Shown here: piece after piece, positions 31,038 through 43,290 of the stretch
How the letters are laid out: every line of letters begins with the position of its first letter
Numbering within the stretch: position 1 is the stretch's first letter
Source of the DNA: Anthoceros angustus
Lineage: Eukaryota > Streptophyta > Anthocerotopsida > Anthocerotales > Anthocerotaceae
Length of the DNA stretch: 64,000 bases
Direction: 5' to 3'
Assembly (NCBI GenBank): GCA_010909165.1
Contig: VJWM01000254.1
Coordinates: 154,855-218,854, forward strand
The notes under the pieces: model-generated
The model's input: only the letters and a program-made list of their open reading frames with translations
Told to the model about the DNA's origin: nothing
The model's database searches: none
Made by a program: the position numbers and the translations under genes

Positions 31038-34000
31038 TACATTTTCCAAATCACGCCTTTTCCGTGTCACCAAAGTCATCGCCTTCAACTGCAAAACAGA
31101 AAACGTCGGAGCCTCTGTCTGCGGTGGTAGTGTGCCGTTTTCATCCCATATTGTCAATGCGGTTGGTCTTCAACCGGCGGTCGTCACAGGGTCTGCGGAG
31201 TCCTTCATTCGACCTTCTTTCCAAGCAAGCTATACACTTGCATTTTCTGTCAATGCCTCCGTCTTGCGGATCTCCTTTGCCCAAAACTTGCAGGCCCGAA
31301 AACTTATCTGTTATTTCTTGAACTCGTCCGGCACCGCTCCAACCTGCTCACTCGTTGTGACATATACATTGAGCATCGTGCGTCTTTGTCAATGGCCAGC
31401 GTTCCTTTTCCGTTGTATCCGCCACCAAAATGATCCCGATCACGCAGGCGTCAACAATCGTCTTCGTTGGAGAACATGTTCACCAACATGCCTAATAAGC
31501 CCACGGTTTACGATATGGCGTCGACCATCTTATCACCGATGTGGTAAATCGCTTCTTCACCACGCCCCATGTCGGATAACTCTTGGCACTGTTTGATGTC
31601 TTTGCGGAAAAGAGGAGCTTTTCCGACATTGGACTCGTCCTCACCGCGCTTCCATCCAAATATTCCACTGTTTCCACAGCGTTAGGTGGGATGTTGGTTT
31701 TCTCCCATACCGAGTCGAATGACTCCTTTCGCACCAAGACCTCAAAGCCTCCACGGCTTGAATCACCCCATCCACCCCATGCATAAGAATTATCCGAACA
31801 CATCGCTCGTGGTCTTCTCGTTGAAAGAGGCGATGATCTCTTTCAATTCTTCTTCAACGAAAGCCTTGTCATTCTCATGCTGTAAACCTCGAGGGAGGTC
31901 GCAGAAAAGAAGAGTATACCTCCTCGGTGGCAAAAATCCTTTCATATCCAAAATGTCTCGATGCACCACACGATATGCCACTTTGTCCAAGACCTGTGCA
32001 CTCAAACCGCCACCGCATCCATGTCCTTGTCGGCCATTTGTTTTCGCTCTTCTTCCATCCGTTTCGATTCGCTATAAACAAAATCTTGGAAAGGTTTTGG
32101 CGAGCTTTCAAATCCTCAATGTCTCCGGTTTACGCAAACAGCACGGTGGTCGACGAACTCATTGGCGATGGAGTCGCGGTCGGCGCGCGCGCGCGCGCGC
32201 GCGCGCGCGCGCGCGCGCGCGCGCGCGCGCGCGCGCGCGCGCGCGCGCGCGCGCGCGCGCGCGCGCGCGCGCGCGCGCGCGCGCGCGCGCGCGCGCGCGC
32301 GCGCGCGCGCGCGCGCGCGCGCGCGCGCGCGCTGCTGCGCCTCGGGTAACAAACAAAGTGCGGCTCGGCCCTTCGCGGTGGCGCGCCTCTAACGAATACA
32401 CTCACTTACCACTTTCAAAATTGTTTGAACTTCGCCAATTCCTTGGCCTCGGTATGCTTGAAGCTGTTTGGCGACTTGAGAGGTGGCACTTCATAGCCTT
32501 CGAAGGCATGCTCGATAAGGTTAATCTTCTTCCTGTTGCCAACATCGTATCCATATCTTTTAGCTGCGGTTTTCCTTGGATGACCGGGTCGCTATCAACA
32601 TCTCTTCACCTTTCTCGTCCTTGGGACTCCTTGGAATGCTCTCCATGCCCTTCCGAGCATTGGAGCCGGACGAGTCGATTAGGGGCCATGCTGTTGTAGT
32701 TGGGTCTTGTGGCTTCCGTTTGCTTCGCCCCCCGTCGTCCCTGTCTTCTGCACCGCTTTCTACATTTTCCAAATCCCGCCCGTGTCACCAAAGTCATCGC
32801 TTCAACTCGCAAAATGTAAAACGCGAGCCTGTTGTATGCGGTAGTGTGCCGCTTTCATCCCATATTGTCAATGCCATTGGTCTTCAACCGCCGGTCCGGG
32901 TCTCGTGAGTCCTTCATTCTCGACCCTTCTTTCCAAGCAAGCTATACACTTGCATTTTCTCCAATGCCTCCGCCTCGCATGCATCTCCTTTGCCCAAAAC
33001 TTGCTGTGGCCCCAAAACTTATCTGTTGTTATTTCTTCGAACTCGTCCGGCACCGCTCCAACCTGCTCACTGCAGACATATACATTGAGCATCGTCTTTG
33101 TCAATGGCCACAACGCCTTTTCCGTTGTATCCCGCCACCAAAATGATCCCGATCCGCACAAAGGCCAACAATCCGATCGTCTTGGGAGAACATGTTCACC
33201 AACATGCCTAAAGGTTTCGATATGGCGTCGACCATCTTATCACCGGTGGTAAATCGCCTTCTTCACCACGCCCCATGTCGGATAACTCTTGGCAGACTGC
33301 TTGATGTCTTTGCCGGGAAAAGAGGAGCTTTTCCGACATTGGACTCGTCCTCACCGCGCTTCCACCGCCAAATATTCCACTGCTTTCCACAAAGACCACC
33401 GTTAGGTGGGATGTTGGTTTTCTCCCATGGTTTGAATGACTCCTTTCGCACCAAGACCTCAAAGCCTCCACGGCTTGAATCACCCCATCCACCCCATGCA
33501 TAAGAATTATCCTAACACATCGTCGTGGTCTTCTCGTTGAAAGAGCGATGATCTCTTTCAATTCTTCTTCAACGAAAGCCTTGTCATTCTCATGTAAACC
33601 TCGAGGGAGGTCGCAGAAAAGAAGAGTATACCTCCTCGGTGGCAAAAATCCTTTCATATCCAAAATGTCTCGATGCACCACCGATATGCCACTTTGTCCA
33701 AGACCTGTGCACTCAAACCGCCACCGCATCCATGTCCTTGTCGGCCATTTGTTTTCGCTCTTCTTCCATCCGCTTTCGATGCCGCTATAAACAAAATCTT
33801 GGAAAGGTTTTGGCGAGCTTCCAAATCCTCAATGTCTCCCGCAAGCAAGAGCGGTCGGAACTCATTGACAGCAGTGGAGTGCGCGGTCACCGGCGACTTG
33901 TGGTGGCGCCACCGACCGCGACTCCACCATGAACCGGCGGCGAATGGTGGAGGCGCACGCCATGGCCGGCCGGCGGCGCGCATGCGCGCGAGCGGCGCCG

Positions 34001-34470
34001 GTCACCGGCGATCGCGCCGGTCGTGCGCGTCGTGGCGCGCACTGCAGGCGCTACCGCGCACTCGCGCACTAACAACAACGCTCACGCACCCCTCAACGAA
34101 TACACTCACTTACCACTGCAAAAGTGTTTGAACTTCGCCAATTCCTTGGCCTCGGTATGGGAAGCGTTTGGCTTATAAGGTGCACACTTCATAGCCTTCG
34201 AAAGGCATGCTCGATAAGGTTAATCTTCTTCCAACATCGTATCCATATCTTTTAGCTGCGGTTTTCCTTGGATGACCTTGGTCACGCTATCAACATCTCT
34301 TCACCTTTCTCGTCCTTCGGGACTCCTTGGAATGCTCCATGCCCTTCCGAGCATTGGAGCCGGACGAGGGGGCCGCTTAGGACCGCTGTAGTTGGGTCTT
34401 GTGGCTTTGCTTTCGCCCGCCGTGCCCCGATCAGGCTGCCTCGCCCGGGAGTTCGCACTTCTCCCACATC
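31038..34470 (-). repeat. 1.7-kb tandem duplication in methyltransferase gene, copy 3
   Basis: Sequence from 31038 recurs from 32754 (offset about 1713-1716 bp), for example GTGCCG(T/C)TTTCATCC at 31135 and 32848. Copies differ by short patches and small indels. Confidence 0.85.
32183..32332. repeat. (GC)75 dinucleotide run
   Basis: 150 uninterrupted bases of alternating G and C. It lies where the sister tandem copies (33840-34070 and 34610-34840) carry a GC-rich palindromic block with GGCGCCGGTCACCGGCG, that is, in the intron-like part of the methyltransferase-like gene. All Arg-Ala open frames across it are artefacts. Confidence 0.98.
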
Positions 34471-35316
34471 CGGAAAATGGTGTCCACGTTCTCCCACAAT
34501 TTACCCCCGCACCTCGCAATCCTCAACGCAGTCTTCCATCCACTTTCGATGCCGCTATAAACAAAATCTTGGAAAGGTTTTGGCGAGCTTCCAAATCCTC
34601 AATGTCTCCGCAAGCAAGAGCGGTCGGAACTCATTGACAGCAGTGGAGTGCGCCGGTCACCGGCGACTTGTGGTGGCGCCACCGACCGCGACTCCACCAT
34701 GAACCGGCGGCGAATGGTGGAGGCGCACGCCATGGCCGGCCGGCGGCGCGCATGCGCGCGAGCGGCGCCGGTCACCGGCGATCGCGCCGGTCGTGCGCGT
34801 CGTGGCGCGCACTGCAGGCGCTACCGCGCACTCGCGCACTAACAACAACGCTCACGCACCCCTCAACGAATACACTCACTTACCACTGCAAAAGTGTTTG
34901 AACTTCGCCAATTCCTTGGCCTCGGTATGGGAAGCGTTTGGCTTATAAGGTGCACACTTCATAGCCTTCGAAAGGCATGCTCGATAAGGTTAATCTTCTT
35001 CCCAACATCGTATCCATATCTTTTAGCTGCGGTTTTCCTTGGATGACCTTGGTCACGCTATCAACATCTCTTCACCTTTCTCGTCCTTCGGGACTCCTTG
35101 GAATGCTCCATGCCCTTCCGAGCATTGGAGCCGGACGAGGGGGCCGCTTAGGACCGCTGTAGTTGGGTCTTGTGGCTTTGCTTTCGCCCGCCGTGCCCGA
35201 TCAGGCTGCCTCGCCCGGGAGTTCGCACTTCTCCCACATCCGGAAAATGGTGTCCACGTTCTCCCACAATTTACCGCACCTCGCAATCCTCAACGGCAGA
35301 GTCTTCCGCCCACCAT
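33780..35316. repeat. 768-bp tandem duplication containing GC-rich intron block
   Basis: 33780-34547 and 34548-35316 are nearly identical; both contain the palindrome-rich stretch with GGCGCCGGTCACCGGCG and CGCGCATGCGCGCG. Confidence 0.9.
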
Positions 35317-36578
35317 CTTCGTACATAATCGTGTCCTTGAGTTTCCAGCCTCCTCCGGCATCCCTGCAACATGCATTGAACTTCCACACATCGGTTTTCC
35401 ATCGGGTGTGTCCGGTGCCAAATCTCAAGCTCATCATGTATGTAGCGTACTTGTTCAATAAAACCAAGCTTCTTCCTCTTATGCATACACATTGTGATCA
35501 ACGCGGCACCGCATTTCTTCCTCTGAGCACATATACATGGCCTCAAGCCATTGAAATTTATCTTCCGGATACATTTGACGATTATAATGGCGGCATAGCA
35601 ATGGTTCCCTCGCACCCCTAGGGTGTAATGAGCTCGATCTCCTCCGGTGCATCTTCTTCTTCAAGCCATCTTTGGATCAATCATGCACAAAAGTGGGAGC
35701 GTCCCTTCCTTCAGGACACATGCATCGTCGAACAAGGCACTTCATCCATGCCTCATCCACCTTCCTTATCGAGCATCCGTTAGAAATGAAGCGGGGCGTA
35801 AATAAATGTGAATGTCGAATGTTGTGGTTTGCACCCGCTTCTTGTAGGCCCAGTGCGAACCATCTCGGATAGTCATCCTCCTGCGAAAGGAGCTCCGATC
35901 GTTCGGCATCTCATGGTCGCAGACAGCAGCTTCCTCTTCGCATGCTTCCTCGACTTCCTTAATTTTTCCGCCTCGCCCACCTCTTCTCCATCACCAGCGA
36001 GATCTTGCCTTCCTCTTCGCTTGATTGGTGTGCTCTCTGCATGGAAATCAAAACAAGATGCTTCAATTCTTACATGGGTTCGAATTGCGGAGGCGGGCGG
36101 CATTAGGAGCATTCTTACCATTCGCCTTCTCATCTTCACGGAGACTGGGCAGTGCGGATTCCCTTCTTCTTCTTTCTGTGCTGCGCCTGCACCGGTCCTT
36201 TCGGACGAGGAGGGTCACCTCCTCCTCAAAAGCCTCAGATTCAAGACCCCAGACATGACATGTTGCGAGCCATGGCCTCGTCGAGCTCGCCTCGCCGGAC
36301 CACGAGGCAGGCTCCTCCTCTTCCGGAGAGCTCGGCTCGGCCAGCCACCGGAACCTCGTCCTCCTCCATCTCCGGTTGCATAATCCGGGCATCGTTTTGA
36401 TGCACACACAACCCACCGCTGATAGCGGCGTGCGTTCGCCGCCTCGCTGCCCGATCACCGGCGTCGATCACTACACCTCTTCTTGACGCCGTGAGCGGAG
36501 TAGAACGCGGCAAAATTGTTCTCCCCTGTTCATTTTAAAGAGGAAAACAATGAGTAAAGATGCGAAACCCTAAGCGAA

Positions 36579-39500
36579 AATGGGAAGTGATACATGGTGA
36601 CATACAACGACTTACATCTTGAACACTTTTGGAATCACGCAAGGCCGATTTCAACGGTGGCTCACGCGACGAGGCATTATCTTGGCAGCATCCATTATCG
36701 GAGGAGATGTGTGTTGATGTCATCGTTTATGTGCAAATGAGGTTTCTTGGTGACCAAAAGCGTATGTGCATATCTTCGCCCATTCAGTCCCTTGCACATA
36801 GAATCCATCCGACTCTTGCACAGGAATCCCCTCAATACCATTGTAACCGTTAATCCATAAGGCGAGTGGAATCCAAGGCACTGGATCTTGGGTTCTTCTT
36901 GCAACAACGCTCCACTCTTTATGCATGTTGTACCGCGGAAGAGAATCCACAGCTTTTTCACCGAAAGCTCCACAAAGTTAAAAGCATGAGGAATCGCGGT
37001 GGCGCATTTCCACCGAGGTTGGTGCTCCCTCGGCCATCAATGTCTTCATATCCTCTCCGTTGAGTACCCTTTGAGGTGGACGTCCGGACACTACCATGAG
37101 AGGATTCTCTCAATTGCATAATAGCGGTGGGGTTCTGTTACCACATTCGGGATCGCATCCCCTCATCCGTGCAGCGCCCTTGCGGCGATCCTGCTCTTGC
37201 GGCCCGCCCGCATTTTTCCGCTTCACGATGCGTGGCGGCGCCTCCAAGCGGGGGTCGATCTCTGCATGCTTATTGCTCCGTAGCGTCCTCGCGATCACCA
37301 TCCTGCAATCTTCAAAAACCTCTGTGCGGGAAGTTGGCGGGAGGAAGTAAGAGAATTCGTATCCGGACTCTCGAACTCTTGATGAAAAAGGAGAGGCTCG
37401 AGCTTCATGGAAATGAAATATGGATGTTGAAGCGCATCAACGGATTACGATAAAGCCTTAACACACTAGTTACGCTAAAGCGGCTCAAGTTGTAGCAGTT
37501 GGGTCACGAACACGGTCATCATTCATTTAACCTCAAATGCCTAAAATAGGCCCATTACAAATTCGATGCATCCACCTCATCTTATGCCGTCATTTTCTAA
37601 GGCGGTGTGCACTCTCATTCAAGGTCCATCGATCATGGCAAATTCGCCCGTCCATCGATGCAACCGTAAATCATCCAACACCACACGGTACCACCTTATG
37701 TCACATGTCTATAATTGTGGGTGTGACTTTGATCTTGATTCAAAGTGCGGTTCTTCCTCGCATGCAGGTAGCTCTTGAAAATTTGCCGATGTTGAAGCGG
37801 TGGAAGGAGTTCTTGAAGTCAAAGGACTTGGATGCTATCGGTCGGGCGAGCGAGATTCCTCCCGATATGCAACACTCGGTCGGAGGCATCAAGCGGTTTT
37901 GCTTGAATGCCTATCGGCGATCAAGGTATTCAAGTTGAAGAGGAGAAGTAGATGAAGGTCGTCGTGCAAACTCGTCGGAAATCGATTGCATTCAAAGGCT
38001 CTTGAACATGATTCCGGATGTGTGTTATTCGTCTGCAGTGCGCCTCCACCACTTCCGCGCGATAAGCGCATCCATTCCAAGACACCGCCTGTTTCGGTAT
38101 GTTGGATTCCATTCACGGAAGTCCTTCTCCGCCAGACAGCCTCGCCGTACATCCCGACCATCCGCAAGACTACTCCTGGGAAGTGATACATGACATATAC
38201 AACGACTTACATCTTGAACACTTTTGGAATCACGCAAGGCCGATTTCAACTCCGCTCACAACGACGAGGCATTATCTTGGCAGCATCCATTATCGCAGGA
38301 GATGTGTGTTGATGTCATCGTTTATGTGCAAATGAGGTTTCTTGGTGACCAAAAGCGTATGTGCATATCTTAGCCCATCAAGGTAACATAGAATCCATCC
38401 GCTCTTGCAGGAATCCCCTCAATACCATTGTAACCGTTAATCCATAAGGCCGAGTGGAATCCAAGGCACTGGATCTTGGGTTCTTCTTCGCAACAACGCT
38501 CCACTCTTTATGCATGTTGTACCGCCGGAAGAGAATCTCGGAGCTTTTTCACCGAAAGCTGCTCCACAAAGTTAAAAGCATGAGGAATCGCAGGGATCGT
38601 GCAGGTTGGTGCTCCTCGCCATCAATGTCTTCATATCCTCTCCGTTGAGTACCCTTTGAGGTGGACGTCCGGACACTACCATGAGAGGATTCTCTCAATT
38701 GCATAATAGCGGTGGGGTTCTGTTACCACATTCGCGGGATGCATCCCCTCATCCGTGCAGCGCCCTTGCGGCGATCCTGCTGCTCTTGCGCCCGCATTTT
38801 TCCCCGCCGATGCGTGGCGGCGCCTCAACGCAGCGGGGGTCGATCTCTGCATGCTTATTGCTCCGTGGCGTCCTCGCGATCACCATCCGCAATCTTCAAA
38901 ACCTCCGTATGGAAGTTGGCGGGAGGAAGTAAGAGAATTGTGATCCGGACTCTCGAACTCTTGATGAAAAGGAGAGGCTCGAGCTCGGAAATGAAATATG
39001 GATGTTTGAACCGCATCAACGGGATTACGATAAAGCCTTAACACCGCTAGTTACGCTAAACGGCTCAAGTTGTAGCAACCAAACACCATCATTCATTTAA
39101 CCTCAAATGCCTAAAATAGGCCCATCACAAATTCGATGCATCCACCTCATCTTATGCCGTCATTTTCTAAGGACGTGCACTCTCATTCAAGGTCCATCGA
39201 ACTGCTACGCCATCCCCATCAGAACCGCAATTATAAATCATCCAACACCACACGGTACCACCTTATGTCACATGTCTATAATTGTGGGTGTGACTTTGAT
39301 CTTGATTCAAAGTGCGTTCTTCCTCGCATGCAGTAGCTCTTGAAAATTTGCCGATGTTGAAGCAGTGGAAGGAGTTCTTGAAGTCAAAGGACTTGGATGC
39401 TATCGGTCGGGCAGAACGCGAGATTCCTCCCGATATGCAACACTCCGGTCAGAGGCATCAACGGCGCGGTTCCCAGCTTGAAATGCCTATCGGCAGTCAA

Positions 39501-39770
39501 GGTATTCAAGTTGAAGAGGGAGAAGTAGATGAAGGTACGTCGTGCAAACTCGTGCCGGAAATCGATTGCATTCCAAAGGCTCTTCTGAACATGATTCCGG
39601 ATGTGTGTTATCAGCGCAGTGCACGGCCTCCACCACTTCCGCACGCGATAATCGCATCCATTCCAAAGACACCGCCTGTTCAAGATGTTGGATTCCATTC
39701 ACGGAAGTCCTTCTCCGCCAGACAGCCTCGCCGTACATCCGACCATCCGCAAGACTACTCCTCCGGAAGT
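36579..39770 (+). repeat. 1.6-kb tandem duplication in transposase-like gene
   Basis: GGGAAGTGATACATG occurs at 36579 and 38177, and homology continues to about 39770. Copies differ by short patches, and only the second runs cleanly into the downstream catalytic part. Confidence 0.9.
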
Positions 39771-41944
39771 GCTCCACGGGGCGACACGCCGGTCGGATAT
39801 GGCCGCCTGTTGGGGTGAATGCCAACTCGGTTTTGCAGCCGGTTGTATCTAGAAGATACTGCTTTCCACTGCCGTGGCCCCGTTCGGTGGAACGATGTGG
39901 AGGAAGAGGACTCGGATGACGGTGCATTTGAACATCCACCTCCAGGCGTACATACAATTTGAAGCCGGGTCCGAATCATTTATCGAGCATGGCGAGACCA
40001 CCACGTAGGCGCCCAAGTAAAGGCAATCTAAAGTGCCCGAGATGAAATGTGAAGAGGTTCGTATTACCGTGATTTTCGCAAAACTGTTGTGGTAGACAAT
40101 GCTTGAGGACAATAGGGAAGGCAACCTTCGAGATTTGAGGTATCGGTTCCTTAGAATGTGCGGCGGAGGCGGAGATGCACCTACAATCCCTTTTGATGTC
40201 GATTATGAGGCGATGGAAGGGTTAGGGTAGACTCGTTTCTTGTCGGACGAGGAAAAGTGTATTGTTGTAGAGGCCTTGAGACGTTTATTGTATCGGGTCT
40301 AGCCAGTGCAGAAGCAGCGAGGCGGTCGGAAACATTGCGTGGTCGCCTTCGCGTCTGGCCATCGACATCTTTGCAAGACTCTGGCGTGGATGAACCAACT
40401 GTTTATGCTTATTGCCGAGAGAATGCCAAACATTGAAGTGTATCACCTTCCGACTCTTACTCAAAAGGCGAGGTGTTTCAAGAATACAAGCAACATATGC
40501 ACTCAAGATCTGATGTTTCTCATTCCTACTTTTGTCGACTTTGGGCTCGCACTTCCACAAGGTGAAAATTCAAGAGCAATCGGTTTGCCTTGTGCACAAC
40601 TGCGATTACCTCAAGCGAAATATAAAGAGCGAGAAAAACAGAGAAAAACAAGGTGAGGCTTGATGTGAAATTGTGTTTTGGCAATGCGTGGATGGTGCGC
40701 GGTCGGTGGCAGTGTCGTGGTCGCGGCGCCTCCCACGGTAGTCGGGGTCGGGCGCTGTCTGGCGGCCGGGCGTGGTTGTGAAGTCGCGGTCGGCCCGGCG
40801 CCTCGGTATTCGTTGGCTGTTCCTTCCAGGCGGCGGTTTATTCCTCAACGTTGTTTGGGTGATTATTTTGCGAAGCATTTGAAGGCGATCCGAGGCGGCC
40901 TGACTCAAGTCGAGAGAGAAAATGCATCAAGCACCGCGTGAAATGTTATGGAGACCGGCAAAGTATATCGGGATATCCATCGACGGATGGACCAACGAAG
41001 ACAGCCTTCCACATTTCACGCGTTTACCCAAGGACTGTCGATGTAGGTTTGATCGGCGTCCATGTTGTGGGGTGCATGATTTATAACTACACCATGTCGG
41101 AACTCTTCATGGCATACGGAACATCCGAACGATGCAAACGACTATAGCCAATATCCGATGTCATTTCAAATTACGAGGACTACTACCAAAGGTTCTTTAT
41201 CTTCAACTCGACAATCGCGGGAGAATAAGAATGCCGCTATTCGCTTACCCGAATATGTTGGTAGAGCTTAAGGTTTTGAGAAGGTAAAAGTAGGATTCCT
41301 CCGGTTGGGCACACTCATGACCAGTTGACGATGTTTTCGAGGTTTTCAATTCTTGCGAAGGAAGCTTTACGTTGCCCAAACCGACCGGTATTTTGGAGAA
41401 TGCATATCGCCCAAACCAAAAATTATGGAGGTGAAAGAAGTTCCGGACTTCAAAGTTTGTGTGGCCAATACCTTATGGTAAGGTGGCTATAAACAATTCT
41501 TTCGGTGAAAGCGTTGCACAATATATCTTTTCGACATCGTTCAAAATAACCCGAGAAAAGCGAGGTGAGCGGACTTATTCTTGTGATGAGGGGCAAACAA
41601 TATTCCAGATGAATCTGGTCACCGGACGAGGGTTTGGAGTTTTGAATAATGTCCCATCTACTCCTATTCAAAAGCTCGTTTGGTTCATTTGGAGGTCCAG
41701 TAAAAAGCGGTTGCGAGAGGGAGAGATCCGAAGAAGTCTTGCGACAATGCGTGGGAAACTAGAGGAAAACTCGGGACCCATTTGGCGCGGTGAGGATATT
41801 TGGTGGGAGGAATTCAGGGTGAGCAATCGACCATCGTGGACAAGATAGCATGTGAGCATCTTTGAGGAATTGAAGACCCCTTGGCAAGTAGTGCGATAGA
41901 ACACATAATGAAGAGTTGCATCGCTGGTTGTACAGTGAGATTTT

Positions 41945-42475
41945 ACATCAATCGTTCGGCAAGTGCCCCGGACATGTATGTTGGAGCGTCGGCGGATGAT
42001 GCGCGGGAACAAGAAAGCTTGAAGCGATGTGTTGGAGATACAAAGCAGTCACATGATTGCGGTGCCTTGTGAGGCAGATCGACAATCGACCATTACGGCT
42101 CGCAAAAGTTCTGGTGGACTTCCAATGTGGCCCCATTCATTAAAGTCCATTGGTGGGTGACTAAATGCAGCGCATTTGAAGGCGGTACCTAGAGGAGATG
42201 ATTTTACATCCAATCGTTTCGCTGGACATGTATGTTGGAGCGCATCGACCGGATGATGCGCAAGGCGGGAACAAGAAAGCTTGAACGGCGATGTGTTGGA
42301 GATACAAACAGTCACATGATTGCGGTGCCTTGTGAGATGATGACAATCGACCATTCGGCTCGCAAAAGTTCTCTGTGGACTTCCAATGTGACGCCCATTC
42401 ATTAAAGTCCATTGGTGGGTGACTAAATGCACCGACGCATTTGAAGGCGGTACCTAGAGGAGATGATTTTACGAT
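41945..42475 (+). repeat. ~264-bp tandem duplication near 3' end of transposase-like gene
   Basis: The TGTTGGAGATACAAA...GTGCCTTGTGAG block occurs at about 42031 and 42295, with flanking homology. Confidence 0.85.
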
Positions 42476-43262
42476 CACCACCAACGCACTGGGGGTCGCT
42501 CTCAACGACGGAGCATGAGGTTGCGGAAACACGTCGACAAATTGCTTCTTCGGACACATTCATCTTGGCATACGGGTTTTCTCTAACAAAAGCGAAGCAA
42601 CTAAATGCAAGGACCGAACCATAATACGGAAAAACATATACGTTTTGCGCTCATGCGGGAAGCTCGGAACATATGGAAGGAAGGGACGCTGCGGATGATG
42701 GCGTTGCGAAGATGTTGCATCGGCGAGGACATTGAAACACTTGATGAACATGGTTCATGGAGTTGATTAGTTAGTTTTCGATTGACCATGGACTCCTACT
42801 AGTCTTTGGGTGTGGGAAGGTATCGTGGCCTGCGCACTTCTCCAGGAGTGGATAGGTTGTGTGTTCCCCCATGGACATAAACGGCTTAACCAAGTGCAGA
42901 GTATGGGCACACAAAATGACGGTACAACACAGAATTTGCGATTATGTTCCAAATCGGCCAAAACCGTGTCTCTATTCTGATGGACCTTATTTTTTTAGGA
43001 CAACACATGATAAGACCGGCCTGTACGACAAAAGTTCAAACGCATCCACCAGTTCCGGTCCCCACACTTTTTCCGAAGTTTTGGAGGAATGAATTCGAAG
43101 ACGATAATTTTTTTGGCCACGTTCTTTTTCGGTCCTGTCGAAAAGTGGATGCCGAATTTCTTCAAAACCCGCAATAACGTACATGGTTTTCTGGGACATG
43201 CTTTTTTTTGAATATGATGATGGGAAAGTTTACTGCCTTTTGCCCAGCAGCCCATTTCAACG

Positions 43263-43290
43263 GAATCCGCCGATATTGCGCAGACACTGT
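43263..43290 (-). repeat. Right terminal inverted repeat of copy 3
   Basis: Reverse complement starts ACAGTGTCTGCGCAATATCG; followed on the plus strand by TTATTA. Confidence 0.8.

Larger units (their letters stand above)
31038..36520 (-). pseudogene. ParB-like plus DNA-methyltransferase-like gene (copy 3)
   Basis: On the minus strand, in order: an arginine/glutamate-rich start; a ParB-like part with GNHCYAA, then FQWLEAMYMCSEEEMRCRVD and LGFIEQVRYIHDEL (35620-35440); a linker with KLWENVDTIFRMW; a segment with EEMLIA; a GC-rich palindromic intron-like block; then LSAQVLDKVAYR, MKGFLPPRRYTLLFCDLPRG (about 31950-31885), MHGVDGVIQAVEALRSWC, SVWEKTNIPPNAVETVEYL (about 31713-31655) and a GSGSF-type loop (about 33160). 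CDLPRG could be the catalytic DPPY-like motif, W-x-KTN follows, and GSGSF could bind AdoMet. This order fits beta-type amino-methyltransferases. The gene is split by tandem duplications (offsets about 1713 and 768 bp), so domains appear more than once. No full frame survives. Confidence 0.6.
36540..42500 (+). pseudogene. DUF7869-type transposase-like gene (copy 3)
   Basis: Recognised parts: VALENLPMLKQWKEFLKSKD (39340-39400), WMNQLFMLIAERMPNIEVYH (40390-40450), then a DDE-like block: GISIDGWTNEDSLPHFTR (first Asp about 40982), LYLQLDN (41197-41215) running after a frameshift into ENKNA (41221-41235), and VGHTHDQLTMFSRFS (41305-41349), followed by EVPDFKVCV (41430-41460). IDG...LPHF, LQLDN..ENKN and GHTH-D...FSRFS are signatures I associate with DUF7869 proteins, widespread in eukaryotic transposons. 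Single-base frameshifts and stops break it. The segment 36579-39770 contains a ~1.6-kb tandem duplication. A C-terminal part with WFIWRSSKKRL and SLKRCVGDTKQS extends to about 42.5 kb. Confidence 0.7.
30643..43290. mobile_element. Two-gene DNA transposon, copy 3, with both termini
   Basis: 28-bp terminal inverted repeats at 30643-30670 and 43263-43290 begin ACAG and share the core GCGCAATATCGGCGGATTC, with three mismatches near the tip. They are flanked by TTA on both sides (30640-30642 and 43291-43293; the match extends to TTATTA). Total length 12,648 bp. Inside is a minus-strand ParB/methyltransferase-like gene (left half) and a plus-strand DUF7869-type transposase-like gene (right half), head to head around 36.5 kb. 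A TTA target duplication is known for PIF/Harbinger, but the transposase recognised here is not the usual Harbinger type, so superfamily placement is open. Both genes are broken. Confidence 0.75.

Noticed and set aside
32116-32405. Several 70-140-aa open frames of pure Arg-Ala repeats
   Set aside because: They exist in several frames on both strands because (GC)n has no stop codons; they are not proteins.
30643-43290. Calling the 12.6-kb element PIF/Harbinger outright because of the TTA duplication
   Set aside because: No Harbinger DDE_Tnp_4 or MYB-like protein was recognised; the transposase-like gene carries DUF7869-type motifs instead, so only the target-site similarity is stated.
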